A stretch of 64,000 nucleotides of DNA, from NCBI RefSeq assembly GCF_014395785.1, contig NZ_CP060713.1, positions 1,764,501 through 1,828,500 on the forward strand. The letters are read 5' to 3'. This stretch comes from Nocardioides mesophilus. Its GTDB lineage: Bacteria; Actinomycetota; Actinomycetes; Propionibacteriales; Nocardioidaceae. Shown here piece after piece: positions 33,672 through 42,174 of this stretch. The stretch's first letter is position 1; each line of letters starts with the position of its first letter. A program made the position numbers and the translations under genes. The notes beneath the pieces were generated by a model. The model was not told the DNA's origin. It made no database searches and saw nothing but the letters and a program-made list of their open reading frames with translations.

Positions 33672-35870
33672 TCAGGCCGGGAAGCGGCCGCCGGACTCCG
33701 CCAGGTCGACGAGGTACGGCGGCGGGGCGAACCGGTCGCCGTACGTCGCCGCGAGCTCCCGCGCCCGGGCGACGAACCCGGCCGGCCCGCCGGGGTAGCC
33801 CTGGATGAACTGCGCCGCGCCGCCGGTCAGCGCCGGGTAGCCGATCCCCATGATCGAGCCGATGTTCGCGGCGGCCGCCGAGTCGATGACGCCCTCCTCG
33901 AAGCAGCGCGCGGTCTCGACCGCCTCGATGAACAGGAACCGGTCGCGCAGGTCGACCAGGTCGTCGAACTGCGGGGCCCGGTCGGCCACTGGGAAGGTAT
34001 CGGCCAGCCCCTTCCAGAGGCCGAGCCGCTTGCCGTCCTCGTCGTAGTCGTAGAAGCCGGCGCCGCGCAGCCGCCCCGGCCGGCCCGCCTCGATCATCGT
34101 GGTCACCACCGCGTCCGCGGCGTGCGCCGGCAGCTCGCGGCCGTCGGCGGCGAGGGCGTCCGCGGTGGCCTTGCGGATCTTGGCCATCAGCTCGAGGTTC
34201 AGCTCGTCGGAGAGCTGCAGGGTGCCGACCGGGTAGCCGGCCGAGGTGGCGGCCCGCTCGATGGTCACCGGGTGCACGCCCTCGGCGAGCATCGCCAGCC
34301 CCTCGTTGACGAAGGTGCCGATCACCCGTGAGGTGTAGAAGCCGCGGCTGTCGTTGACGACGATCGGGGTCTTGCGGATCGCCTGCACGACGTCGACGGC
34401 GCGCGCGATGGTGGCGTCGGAGGTCTGCTCGCCGCGGATGATCTCCACCAGCGGCATCTTGTCGACCGGGGAGAAGAAGTGCAGGCCGACGAAGTCCGCC
34501 GGCCGGTCCACCGACCCGGCGAGACCGGTGATCGGCAGCGTGCTGGTGTTCGAGCACAGCAGCGCGTCCGGTGCCACGACGTCCTGCACCTCGGCGTACA
34601 CCTTGGCCTTGAGCGCGGGGTCCTCGAAGACCGCCTCGATGACCAGGTCGCAGCCGGCCAGGTCCGCCATCTCCCCGGTCGGGGTGATCCGGTCGAGCAC
34701 CTCCCGGGCCGCCGCCTCGGACATCTTGCCGCGCGAGACCGCCTTGCCGAGGATCTTCTCGGAGTAGCCCTTGCCCTTCTCGGCGTTCTCGGTGCTGACG
34801 TCCTTGAGCACCACGTCGAGGCCGCTGCGGGCGCAGGCGTAGGCGATGCCCGCGCCCATCATCCCGGCGCCGAGCACCGCGACCCTGGTGGGCCGGAACG
34901 TCTCGAACCCCTGCGGGCGCAGCGACCCGGCGTTGATCGCCTGCAGGTCGAAGAAGAACGCCTGGATCATGTTCTTGGAGTTCTGCCCGGTGATCAGGCT
35001 GGTCAGGTAGCGCGACTCGATCCGGGAGGCGGTGTCGAAGTCGACCTGGGCGCCCTCGACGGCGGTCGCCAGGATCGCCTTGGGCGCCGGGTAGTCCGCG
35101 CCCTTGAGCTGCTTGCGCAGGTTCGCGGGGAACGCCGGCAGGAACGCGGCCAGCTTCGGGGTGGACGGGGTGCCGCCGGGCACCCTGTAGCCCGGCCGGT
35201 CCCACGGCTGCACGGCCGCGTCCGCGTCGTCGCGGTTGGCCTGGATCCAGCCCTTGGCGGCCGGCAGCAGCTCGTCCGGGGAGGCCACCAGCGCGTCGAC
35301 GAGCCCCTTCTCCTTCGCCTGCGCCGGCTTCATGCGCGGCCCGAGCAGCAGCACGTCCATCAGCGCGGAGCTGAGGCCGAGCATCCGCACCGTGCGGGTC
35401 ACCCCGCCGCCGCCGGGCAGCAGGCCGAGGGTGACCTCGGGCAGCCCGAGCTGGATCTTCGGGTCGTCGACGACGATCCGGCGGTGGCAGGCCAGCGCGA
35501 TCTCGAGCCCGCCGCCGAGCGCGGTGCCGTTCACCGCGGCCACCACGGGCTTGCCGAGCCGCTCCAGCCGGCGCAGCTGCGCCTTGACCTCCTCGACCAT
35601 CGCGAACACGTCCGCGGCGTCCTCCGGTCCGGCCTTCACCATGCCGTTGAGGTCGCCGCCGGCGAAGAAGGTCTTCTTGCCGCTGGTCACCACCACGCCG
35701 GCGATCTCGTCACGCTCGGCCTCCAGCCGGTCCACGGCCGCCCCCATCGACTCCAGGTAGAGCCGGTTCATGGTGTTCGCGCTGGCGGTCGGGTCGTCCA
35801 GGGTGAGCACGACGATGCCGTCGTCGTCCTTCTGGTAGCGCACTGCGGTCTGCTCGGTGGTCTGGCTCAT
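33672..35870 (-). CDS. fadB: Multifunctional fatty-acid oxidation complex, FadB-like
   Basis: A 732-residue trifunctional-type enzyme of beta-oxidation. An enoyl-CoA hydratase domain fills the first 190 residues (oxyanion loop GTALGGGLEIALACHRRI and catalytic region LPEVTLGLLPGGGG), followed by an NAD-binding 3-hydroxyacyl-CoA dehydrogenase domain at about 330-510 (LGAGMMGAGIAYACARSG) and two C-terminal dehydrogenase domains. It hydrates enoyl-CoA and oxidises the 3-hydroxy product. It follows fadA on the same strand with a 114-bp gap. Confidence 0.95.
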   Translation of the reverse strand: MSQTTEQTAVRYQKDDDGIVVLTLDDPTASANTMNRLYLESMGAAVDRLEAERDEIAGVVVTSGKKTFFAGGDLNGMVKAGPEDAADVFAMVEEVKAQLRRLERLGKPVVAAVNGTALGGGLEIALACHRRIVVDDPKIQLGLPEVTLGLLPGGGGVTRTVRMLGLSSALMDVLLLGPRMKPAQAKEKGLVDALVASPDELLPAAKGWIQANRDDADAAVQPWDRPGYRVPGGTPSTPKLAAFLPAFPANLRKQLKGADYPAPKAILATAVEGAQVDFDTASRIESRYLTSLITGQNSKNMIQAFFFDLQAINAGSLRPQGFETFRPTRVAVLGAGMMGAGIAYACARSGLDVVLKDVSTENAEKGKGYSEKILGKAVSRGKMSEAAAREVLDRITPTGEMADLAGCDLVIEAVFEDPALKAKVYAEVQDVVAPDALLCSNTSTLPITGLAGSVDRPADFVGLHFFSPVDKMPLVEIIRGEQTSDATIARAVDVVQAIRKTPIVVNDSRGFYTSRVIGTFVNEGLAMLAEGVHPVTIERAATSAGYPVGTLQLSDELNLELMAKIRKATADALAADGRELPAHAADAVVTTMIEAGRPGRLRGAGFYDYDEDGKRLGLWKGLADTFPVADRAPQFDDLVDLRDRFLFIEAVETARCFEEGVIDSAAAANIGSIMGIGYPALTGGAAQFIQGYPGGPAGFVARARELAATYGDRFAPPPYLVDLAESGGRFPA

Positions 35871-35984
35871 GGGGCTGCGGGTCCTCGCTGTGGGAGTCGA
35901 GTGGGGGTCAGGGACGAAGCGGTACGGCGGTCCGCGGGAGGTGGCCGGAACCGGGTGCGACCGGCCGGCGCCGGGGCGGCGGAG

Positions 35985-37205
35985 TCAGAGCCGTTCGACG
36001 ACGGTGGCGATGCCCATCCCGCCGCCGACGCAGAGCGTGGCCAGGCCGTAGCGCTGGTCGCGGCGCTCGAGCTCGTCGACCAGCGTGCCGAGGATCATCG
36101 CGCCGGTCGCGCCGAGCGGGTGGCCCATCGCGATCGCGCCGCCGTTGACGTTCACGACGTCGTGGGAGATCCCCATGTCCTTCATGAACCGCATCGCGAC
36201 CGCGGCGAACGCCTCGTTCATCTCCCACAGGTCGATGTCCTCGACCGAGAGGCCGGCCTTCGCCAGCGCCTTGCGGGAGGCCGGCGCCGGGCCGGTCAGC
36301 ATGATCGTCGGGTCCGCGCCGGAGACCGCCGTGGCCAGGATCCGGGCCCGCGGGGTGAGCCCGAGGTCGCGGCCGACCTGCTCGTTGCCGATCGCGACGA
36401 GCGCGGCTCCGTCGACGATCCCCGAGGAGTTGCCGGCGTGGTGGACGTGGTCGATCCGCTCCACCCAGTGGTACTTCTCCAGCGCCACCGCGTCGAAGCC
36501 GCCCTGGTCCCCGATCGCGGCGAACGACGGCGGCAGGCCGGCCAGGCTCTCCACGGTGGTGCCCGGGCGGATGAACTCGTCCCGGTCCAGGACGGTGAGC
36601 CCGTTCAGGTCGCGGACCGGCACCAGCGCCCGGTCGAAGTGGCCGTTGGCCTGCGCCTTGGCGGCCCGGGCCTGCGACTCGGCGGCGAACGCGTCGACCT
36701 CCGGGCGCGACCAGCCCTCGAGGGTGGCGATCAGGTCCGCGCCGATCCCCTGCGGCACGAAGGAGGTGGTGTCGGCGGTGCGCGGGTCCATCGCCCAGGC
36801 GCCGCCGTCGGAGCCCATCGGCACCCGCGACATCGACTCGACGCCCCCGGCGAGGATCAGGTCCTCGAAGCCGGAGCGGACCCGGGCCGCGGCCTGGTTC
36901 ACCGCCTCCAGACCGGAGGCACAGAACCGGTTGAGCTGCACCCCGGCCACGGTCTCCGGGTAGCCGGCGGCGAGCGCCGCGGTCTTGGCGATGTCGCCGC
37001 CCTGGTCGCCGATCGGGGTGACCACGCCGAGCACCACGTCGTCGACCCGGCCCGGGTCGAAGCCGGGGTTGCGCTCCTGGACCGCGTCGAGGAGCTGCAC
37101 CACCAGGTCGACCGGCTTGACCTCGTAGAGCGACCCGGTCTTCTTCCCCCGGCCGCGCGGCGTGCGGAGGGCGTCGTACACAAATGCCTGCGGCGTCTCG
37201 GCCAT
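35985..37205 (-). CDS. fadA: Acetyl-CoA C-acyltransferase (3-ketoacyl-CoA thiolase), FadA-like
   Basis: A 406-residue thiolase. The nucleophile is C95 ([11 protein letters not shown]); the NEAFA and HPLGATGAM motifs carry the conserved Asn and His, and the second active cysteine is in CVGGGMG near the C-terminus. It cleaves 3-ketoacyl-CoA to acetyl-CoA and a shortened acyl-CoA, the last step of beta-oxidation. It is probably cotranscribed with fadB and is divergent from the MerR gene with 120 bp between them. Confidence 0.95.
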   Translation of the reverse strand: MAETPQAFVYDALRTPRGRGKKTGSLYEVKPVDLVVQLLDAVQERNPGFDPGRVDDVVLGVVTPIGDQGGDIAKTAALAAGYPETVAGVQLNRFCASGLEAVNQAAARVRSGFEDLILAGGVESMSRVPMGSDGGAWAMDPRTADTTSFVPQGIGADLIATLEGWSRPEVDAFAAESQARAAKAQANGHFDRALVPVRDLNGLTVLDRDEFIRPGTTVESLAGLPPSFAAIGDQGGFDAVALEKYHWVERIDHVHHAGNSSGIVDGAALVAIGNEQVGRDLGLTPRARILATAVSGADPTIMLTGPAPASRKALAKAGLSVEDIDLWEMNEAFAAVAMRFMKDMGISHDVVNVNGGAIAMGHPLGATGAMILGTLVDELERRDQRYGLATLCVGGGMGIATVVERL

Positions 37206-37248
37206 GGCGCGTCCTGACTTCTCGGAACCGGGGTCTGGTCTTCGATTG

Positions 37249-37265
37249 TGACACTCATGCTGTTA
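37249..37265. promoter_or_regulatory. Candidate regulator dyad between fadA and merR genes
   Basis: The arms TGACA and TGTTA, separated by 7 bases, form a nearly perfect dyad (one mismatch) at the centre of the fadA/merR intergenic region. This is a plausible site for the MerR-type regulator or another fatty-acid regulator. The evidence is symmetry and position only. Confidence 0.4.
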
Positions 37266-37325
37266 GCGTCGTCAACCGCCGTGACCCTGTGATCTGGGTC
37301 TCCCGACACCGAGCTGTGAGGCCGC

Positions 37326-38060
37326 ATGAGCGTGGAAGCGCACCCGGCCGGGCCCGAGCCCGAGCTGAGCACCCTCGACGAGCTCAGCCGGAGCACCGGG
37401 GTCAGCGTCCGCAATATCCGGTTCTACACGACCCGGGGGCTGCTGCCGGCGCCGATCCGGCGCGGCCGGTCGGGCTACTACTCCGCCGACCACGTCGCCC
37501 GCCTCGAGCTGGTCCGCGAGCTGCAGGCGCACGGCTTCACGCTGGCCGCGGTCGAGAAGTACGTCGCCCGGATCCCGGCCGACGCCACGCCCGAGACGAT
37601 CGCGCTGCACCGGACGCTGCTCGCGCCGTGGATGGCCGAGCTGCCGGAGACCCTCTCCCGCCGCGACCTCGAGCGCCGGGCCGGCCGCAAGCTCGGCGAG
37701 GACGAGCTGGACACCTTGAACGCGCTCGGGATCGTCTTCCCCACCAAGCAGGGCAAGTTCCAGGTGGCGGTCGCGCACCTCTCGGTCGGGGTCAGCATGC
37801 TCGACCTCGGGATGCCGCACGACGTCGCGCTCGCCGCCCAGGATATCTTCACCGCCCACGGCCGCGCCGTCGCCGAGGAGCTCACCGAGCTGTTCCGCAC
37901 CCGGGTGTGGCCGGCGTACGTCGAGAGCCAGGCCTCGCCCGAGCAGGTCCGGGAAGCCGTGGAGCGGTTCAAGCCGGTGACGGTCGCCGCCCTGGTCACC
38001 GCCTACGAGTCCGCAGTCAACGAGACCAAGCGCGAGACCGTCGCGCGCCGCACCCGTTGA
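37326..38060 (+). CDS. MerR-family transcriptional regulator
   Basis: A 244-residue MerR-type protein. The winged helix is STGVSVRNIRFYTTRGLLPA followed by GRSGYYSADHVARLELVREL. The effector region is long (about 150 residues, helical, without a clustered-Cys metal motif), so it senses an organic molecule rather than a metal. It sits divergently from fadA/fadB and directly before the CoA-transferase gene, so regulation of beta-oxidation by an acyl-CoA-type ligand is likely, by context only. Confidence 0.88.
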   Translation: MSVEAHPAGPEPELSTLDELSRSTGVSVRNIRFYTTRGLLPAPIRRGRSGYYSADHVARLELVRELQAHGFTLAAVEKYVARIPADATPETIALHRTLLAPWMAELPETLSRRDLERRAGRKLGEDELDTLNALGIVFPTKQGKFQVAVAHLSVGVSMLDLGMPHDVALAAQDIFTAHGRAVAEELTELFRTRVWPAYVESQASPEQVREAVERFKPVTVAALVTAYESAVNETKRETVARRTR

Positions 38061-38075
38061 GCCGAGGAGCCGACG

Positions 38076-39299
38076 ATGACCCCACCGACGCCCGAGCGGA
38101 CCCCCCAGCCGGCCACCGGGCCCGCCACCGCGCCTGCCGCCGGGCCGGTCGAGCTGGGGCGCGGGACCGGCCCGCTGCGCGGCGTCCGGGTGGTCGAGCT
38201 GGCCGGGATCGGTCCCGGCCCGCACGCCGCGATGCTGCTCGCCGACCTCGGCGCCGACGTGCTGCGGGTCGAGCGCCCCGGCGGCGCGATGAGCCCCGGC
38301 CCCCGCGAGACCGACCTGCTCACCCGGGGCCGGCCCAGCGTCGCGATGGACCTCAAGCACCCGGCCGCGGTGGCGACGCTGCTCGACCTGGTCGCCGGCG
38401 CCGACGTGCTGATGGAGGGCCTCCGGCCGGGGGTGACCGAGCGGCTCGGCCTCGGCCCGGAGGCCTGCCTGGGGCGCAACCCGGCCCTGGTCTACGCCCG
38501 GATAACCGGCTGGGGCCAGGACGGTCCCTGGGCGACCACGGCCGGCCACGACCTCAACTACATCGGGGTGTCCGGCGCGCTGCACGGCCTCGGCCAGACC
38601 GCCGACCGGCCCCAGTTCCCGACCAACCTCCTCGGCGACTTCGGCGGCGGCTCGACGTACCTCGTCATCGGGATCCTCGCCGCGCTGCTGGAGTCCCGCA
38701 GCAGCGGGCTCGGCCAGGTGGTGGACGCCGCGATCGTGGACGGGACCGCGCACCTGTCGGCGATGTCGGCTTCGATGCTGGCCGGCGGGATGGCACGCGA
38801 ACGCCGGGCAGCCGGGCTGCTCGACGGCGGCGCCCCGTTCTACGACGTCTACGAGACCTCCGACGGCGAGCACCTCTCGGTGGCCCCGCTCGAGCCTCAG
38901 TTCTACGCCGAGATGCTGCGGCTGCTCGACCTCGGCGACGCCGTACCCGACCGCGACGACCTGTCCGCCTGGGCCGCCCTGCGCGAGCGGCTGAGGGCGC
39001 GCTTCGCGGAGCGCACCCAGGCCGAGTGGGCCGAGGTGTTCGACGGCTCCGACGCCTGCGTCACGCCGGTCCTGCCGATGACGGAGGCCGCCCGGCACCC
39101 GCACCTGGCCGCCCGGGAGACCTACGTCGAGCGCGGCGGGCTGCTGCAGCCGGCGCCGGCGCCACGGTTCTCCCGGACCGGGGCCACGCTGACCTCAGGG
39201 CCCAGCCGGCCGGGCGCCGACACCCGGGCCGCGCTCACCGCCTGGGGGGTCGCGGACGTCGACGCGCTGCTCGCGACAGGTGCGATAGACCAGACCTGA
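38076..39299 (+). CDS. CaiB/BaiF family CoA transferase or racemase
   Basis: A 407-residue class III CoA transferase. It has VVELAGIGPGPHAAMLLADLGADVLRVE as the long N-terminal signature in pieces, GLRPGVTERLGLG and the catalytic-Asp region LLGDFGGGSTYLV. This family includes 2-methylacyl-CoA racemase, formyl-CoA transferase and carnitine-CoA transferase; the ADLGADVLRVERPG pattern is also seen in AMACR-type racemases. It follows the MerR gene by 15 bases and is probably cotranscribed with it. Confidence 0.92.
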   Translation: MTPPTPERTPQPATGPATAPAAGPVELGRGTGPLRGVRVVELAGIGPGPHAAMLLADLGADVLRVERPGGAMSPGPRETDLLTRGRPSVAMDLKHPAAVATLLDLVAGADVLMEGLRPGVTERLGLGPEACLGRNPALVYARITGWGQDGPWATTAGHDLNYIGVSGALHGLGQTADRPQFPTNLLGDFGGGSTYLVIGILAALLESRSSGLGQVVDAAIVDGTAHLSAMSASMLAGGMARERRAAGLLDGGAPFYDVYETSDGEHLSVAPLEPQFYAEMLRLLDLGDAVPDRDDLSAWAALRERLRARFAERTQAEWAEVFDGSDACVTPVLPMTEAARHPHLAARETYVERGGLLQPAPAPRFSRTGATLTSGPSRPGADTRAALTAWGVADVDALLATGAIDQT

Positions 39300-39368
39300 C
39301 GCTTCGTGCGAAAGCGCATGAAGCGCGTCCGGTCTGGGTATTCCTCACTCCGAGCGGGAGGGCGAGGG

Positions 39369-40136
39369 ATGGAGCGCATGGACGAGGCGTGGTCGGTGTG
39401 GCGACGGGTCTGGTTGGTCGTCGGGATCCTCAGCACCTGCGCCGCCTTCGTGATGTGGCACCCCGCGACCGTGGTCGGCACCGCGCTGGTCGGAGCCCTC
39501 TGCGGCGCCATCGTGGTGCTGCTGCAGCGACAGGACCCGCAGCAGCTCGGCCCGATCCCCGGGGCCTCGACCGCGGAGCCCGCGAACGCGACGGCTGTGG
39601 GCAACGTCGCCGGAGCCGCCGGTGTCGGCTCACCGCCGCGCTACTCGGTCGCCCGCGCCGCTCTCGGCACCGCCCTCGCCGCCGTCACCTTCGGCTCCCT
39701 GGGCACGATCTCGCTGGGCCTGCTGTTCGGCGTCGCCATGCTGGCCGCGTTCAGCACCCCGCCGTCCCTGCACTTCTGGAAGCTGCGACTCGGTGGCCAC
39801 GGACCGGTCCGGCGCGGTCGGGGCGACACGATCCCCGCGCAGCGCGGCACGGTCGTCCCGCCGTGCCTGGCCGAGCTGCGGGCCCGGCCGGCGGCGTCGC
39901 TGACCGACGTGGAGCTGTGCGCCGCCTGGCGACGCTCCTTCGGGGCGCTGCTCGACGCCGCGTCGCCGGAGGAGAAGGAGTCGGTGGTCTCGCTGCGCCA
40001 GGAGTACCTCGACGAGATGGAGGTCCGCGACGCCGGCGCGCTCGAGGCATGGCTGCAGTCCGGGGCGCGCGCGGCGGGCGGTCCGGAACGGTTCCTGGTG
40101 CGTCGTGACACCGAAGACCCGCCGTACGCCGCCTGA
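39369..40136 (+). CDS. Membrane protein with long cytoplasmic tail, unknown
   Basis: A 255-residue protein. Two N-terminal membrane segments (VWLVVGILSTCAAFVMW, ALVGALCGAIVVLLQ), a Pro/Ala-rich linker, two more segments (ALGTALAAVTFGSLGTISLG and GLLFGVAMLAAF), then a soluble C-terminal half. It is not recognised. The ATG after GGAGGGCGAGGG is chosen. The following hydrolase gene begins 3 bases after its stop. Confidence 0.7.
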   Translation: MERMDEAWSVWRRVWLVVGILSTCAAFVMWHPATVVGTALVGALCGAIVVLLQRQDPQQLGPIPGASTAEPANATAVGNVAGAAGVGSPPRYSVARAALGTALAAVTFGSLGTISLGLLFGVAMLAAFSTPPSLHFWKLRLGGHGPVRRGRGDTIPAQRGTVVPPCLAELRARPAASLTDVELCAAWRRSFGALLDAASPEEKESVVSLRQEYLDEMEVRDAGALEAWLQSGARAAGGPERFLVRRDTEDPPYAA

Positions 40137-40139
40137 TCG

Positions 40140-40817
40140 ATGACCGTTCACGCCAAGCTGGTCCCGACCCGGGTGCCGGACGCTCCCGAGGCCGCCGTGC
40201 TCGTGCTGCACGGCGGCGCCAGCCGGCGCGGCGACGTGCGGGTCAGCCCCACCCAGCTCTCGGTGCTGCGGATGATCCCGATCGCGGCCCGGATCGCGCA
40301 CGCCGGAGGGAACCGTCTCGCGGTCTTCCGGCTGCTCAACTCCACCCGCGGCTGGGACACCGCGCACACGCCCGTCGACGACGTCGGCTGGGCGCTGGAC
40401 CAGCTTCGCGAGCGTTTCGGCACGTCGTTGCCGACCTGCCTGGTCGGCCACTCCCTCGGCGGCCGGGCCGCGCTGCTGGCGGGGAGCCGACCAGAGGTCC
40501 GCAGCGTCGTCGCGCTGAACCCGTGGGTCTACGCCACCGACGGGCGGGTGAGCCTGCGCGACAAGCAGGTGCTGATCGTGCACGGCACCGAGGACCGGAT
40601 CGCCAAGTCCGAGAACTCCGCGGTGGTGGCCCGGGCGCTGGCCCGCTCGGCCGAGGTCGGCTACATCAGCGTCGACGGCGGCAAGCACGCCATGCTCGGC
40701 CGGCTCGGGGTCTTCGACCGGCTGGCCGCCGACTTCGCGCTGTCCACCCTGCTGGGCGAGGCAGTGTCCGGTCCGGTCGCCGAGGTCCGCGGCGGCCGGC
40801 AGTGGGTCACCGTCTGA
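40140..40817 (+). CDS. Alpha/beta hydrolase
   Basis: A 225-residue alpha/beta hydrolase. The nucleophile elbow is GHSLGG, the oxyanion loop VLVLHGGASRRGD, and the catalytic acid and histidine are in VHGTEDRIAK and DGGKHAMLG. It is small and without a lid domain, similar to dienelactone-hydrolase-like or lipase-like actinobacterial proteins of unassigned specificity. It starts 3 bases after the preceding membrane-protein gene. Confidence 0.88.
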   Translation: MTVHAKLVPTRVPDAPEAAVLVLHGGASRRGDVRVSPTQLSVLRMIPIAARIAHAGGNRLAVFRLLNSTRGWDTAHTPVDDVGWALDQLRERFGTSLPTCLVGHSLGGRAALLAGSRPEVRSVVALNPWVYATDGRVSLRDKQVLIVHGTEDRIAKSENSAVVARALARSAEVGYISVDGGKHAMLGRLGVFDRLAADFALSTLLGEAVSGPVAEVRGGRQWVTV

Positions 40818-40861
40818 GGCCTGGCGCCGCGGACCCGTGCCGGCGGGACCCGGCCGACCCG

Positions 40862-41425
40862 TCAGTGGTGGTACTCGTGCACCACGGCGTGCCCGAGGCC
40901 GCGGCCGATCATCCAGCGGTTCACCGGCACGGTGACCACGAAGGCGACCGCCAGCGAGAAGACCAGCGACGCCCAGAAGATCCAGTTGCCGAGCCCGGCG
41001 TTGAGCGCACCGGGCACGCCGACCATGACCCCGTTGTCGACGATCTCCATGACCGCGATCGACACGGTGTCGGCGGCCAGCGCGACCTTGACGGCGGCGG
41101 CGAACGGCACGCCGGCCCGGAGCACCGGCGAGATGGTCAGCGAGTAGCCGAAGAAGAAGGCCAGCACGATCGCGAGCGCGACGCTCGGCCCTGTGCTCCA
41201 GCCCCACCAGGTGGCCAGCACCATGCCCAGCACCTCGCCGATCGCACAGCCGGTCAGGCAGTGCAACGTCGCGCTGACCGCCGTACTCCAGCTCGAGTCC
41301 GCCCCGTGGCCGGCCCCGTGGTCGGCTCCGTGGTCGGCTCCGTGGTCTGTCCCGCGGGTGTCCATGGCGTGTCCGGCATCTCCGTGCGTGGACTCGTGCC
41401 CGTGCTGCTCATGTGTCTCACTCAT
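40862..41425 (-). CDS. DUF4396 membrane protein with His-rich N-terminus
   Basis: A 187-residue protein. The first 45 residues are soluble and rich in His and Asp (HEQHGHESTHGDAGHAMD, then HGADHGADHGAGHGAD), consistent with metal binding; about four membrane segments then follow, with HCLTGCAIGEVLGMV near the first and a His-rich end (HEYHH). The DUF4396 family has no established function. A perfect CsoR-type palindrome lies just upstream, so I infer a copper-linked membrane protein. The start MSETHEQ is chosen over a longer frame running through the operator. Confidence 0.85.
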   Translation of the reverse strand: MSETHEQHGHESTHGDAGHAMDTRGTDHGADHGADHGAGHGADSSWSTAVSATLHCLTGCAIGEVLGMVLATWWGWSTGPSVALAIVLAFFFGYSLTISPVLRAGVPFAAAVKVALAADTVSIAVMEIVDNGVMVGVPGALNAGLGNWIFWASLVFSLAVAFVVTVPVNRWMIGRGLGHAVVHEYHH

Positions 41426-41435
41426 GCGTGCCAAT

Positions 41436-41452
41436 ATACCCCTGGGGGGTAT
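41436..41452. promoter_or_regulatory. CsoR-type copper operator upstream of DUF4396 gene
   Basis: ATACCC and GGGTAT separated by 5 bases, in fact 7-bp perfect arms ATACCCC/GGGGTAT with a TGG centre, lie 10 bp before the DUF4396 start. The csoR operator at 61647-61663 has the same geometry. This fits CsoR-type repressor binding. Confidence 0.72.
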
Positions 41453-41495
41453 GCATGGCAAGACCCGCCAGCCAAAAAGCAGGTGGTCCAGGTCA

Positions 41496-41517
41496 CTTGT
41501 GCAACTAGTTGCACAAG
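41496..41517. promoter_or_regulatory. Perfect 22-bp palindrome, PadR operator candidate
   Basis: The arms CTTGTGCAACT and AGTTGCACAAG form a complete 22-bp palindrome with no spacer, 27 bp before the PadR gene start. It is the best candidate for autoregulation by PadR, whose known sites are also short palindromes. It also lies 70 bp from the DUF4396 start. Confidence 0.7.
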
Positions 41518-41544
41518 CGGTCCCCACCCGGCAGAGTCGTCCGC

Positions 41545-42174
41545 ATGGCCCTCGAGCACGCGATCCTGGTCTCGCTCAGCGAGCACCCGGCCGCCGGCCT
41601 GGACCTGACCCGTCGCTTCGACCGCTCGATCGGCTTCTTCTGGAATGCCACGCACCAGCAGATCTACCGGACACTGGCGCGGATGGAGGCCGACGGCTGG
41701 GTCAGCTCCGCCCAGGTCTCCCAGGCGGGTCGCCGGGACAAGAAGGAGTACGTCGTCACCGCGGCCGGCCGGGCCGAGCTGCAACGGTGGCTGGCCGAGC
41801 CGGCCCCTCCCGAGGCGTTCCGCAGCGACCTCGCGGTCCGGCTCCGCGCGGCGTCGTACGGCGACCGGGACGCCGTCCTGGACCAGGTCGAGGCCCACCT
41901 CGCGGAGCACGCTGTCCGGCTCGCGCACTACCAGCACCTCGCCCGCCGGGACTTCGCCGACCCGGGCCCCCTCGATGACCAGCAGCGCGACGTGCACCTC
42001 GTGCTGCGCGGCGGGATCCGCCTCGAGCAGTTCTGGGTCGAGTGGCTCAGCGAGGTCCTCGACGCCTACGGCCGCACCCGCCACCACGACCGCCCTGCCC
42101 CCGACCGCGCTCCCCACGACAGACCTGCCCGCCGCCGCATCCCCGGCCCCCGATCCGACCGGAGCACCACATGA
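41545..42174 (+). CDS. PadR-family transcriptional regulator
   Basis: A 209-residue PadR-type regulator. The winged helix spans about 1-75 (ALEHAILVSLSEHPAAGLDLTRRFDRSIGFFW in pieces, QIYRTLARMEADGWV and RRDKKEYVVTAAGRAEL), and a C-terminal helical PadR domain follows with a basic His/Pro/Arg-rich tail. Its ATG is 27 bp after the palindrome. The stop overlaps the fadH start by 4 bases, so regulator and enzyme are coupled. Confidence 0.92.
   Translation: MALEHAILVSLSEHPAAGLDLTRRFDRSIGFFWNATHQQIYRTLARMEADGWVSSAQVSQAGRRDKKEYVVTAAGRAELQRWLAEPAPPEAFRSDLAVRLRAASYGDRDAVLDQVEAHLAEHAVRLAHYQHLARRDFADPGPLDDQQRDVHLVLRGGIRLEQFWVEWLSEVLDAYGRTRHHDRPAPDRAPHDRPARRRIPGPRSDRSTT

Noticed and set aside
34479-37217. 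Long plus-strand frame across fadB and fadA
   Set aside because: Antisense shadow of the fadB and fadA genes; no recognisable motifs, Arg/Gly/Val-rich.
41306-41353. A non-coding tandem repeat, from the 12-bp word GTGGTCGGCTCC
   Set aside because: It is inside the DUF4396 gene and encodes the HGAD repeat of its His-rich N-terminus.
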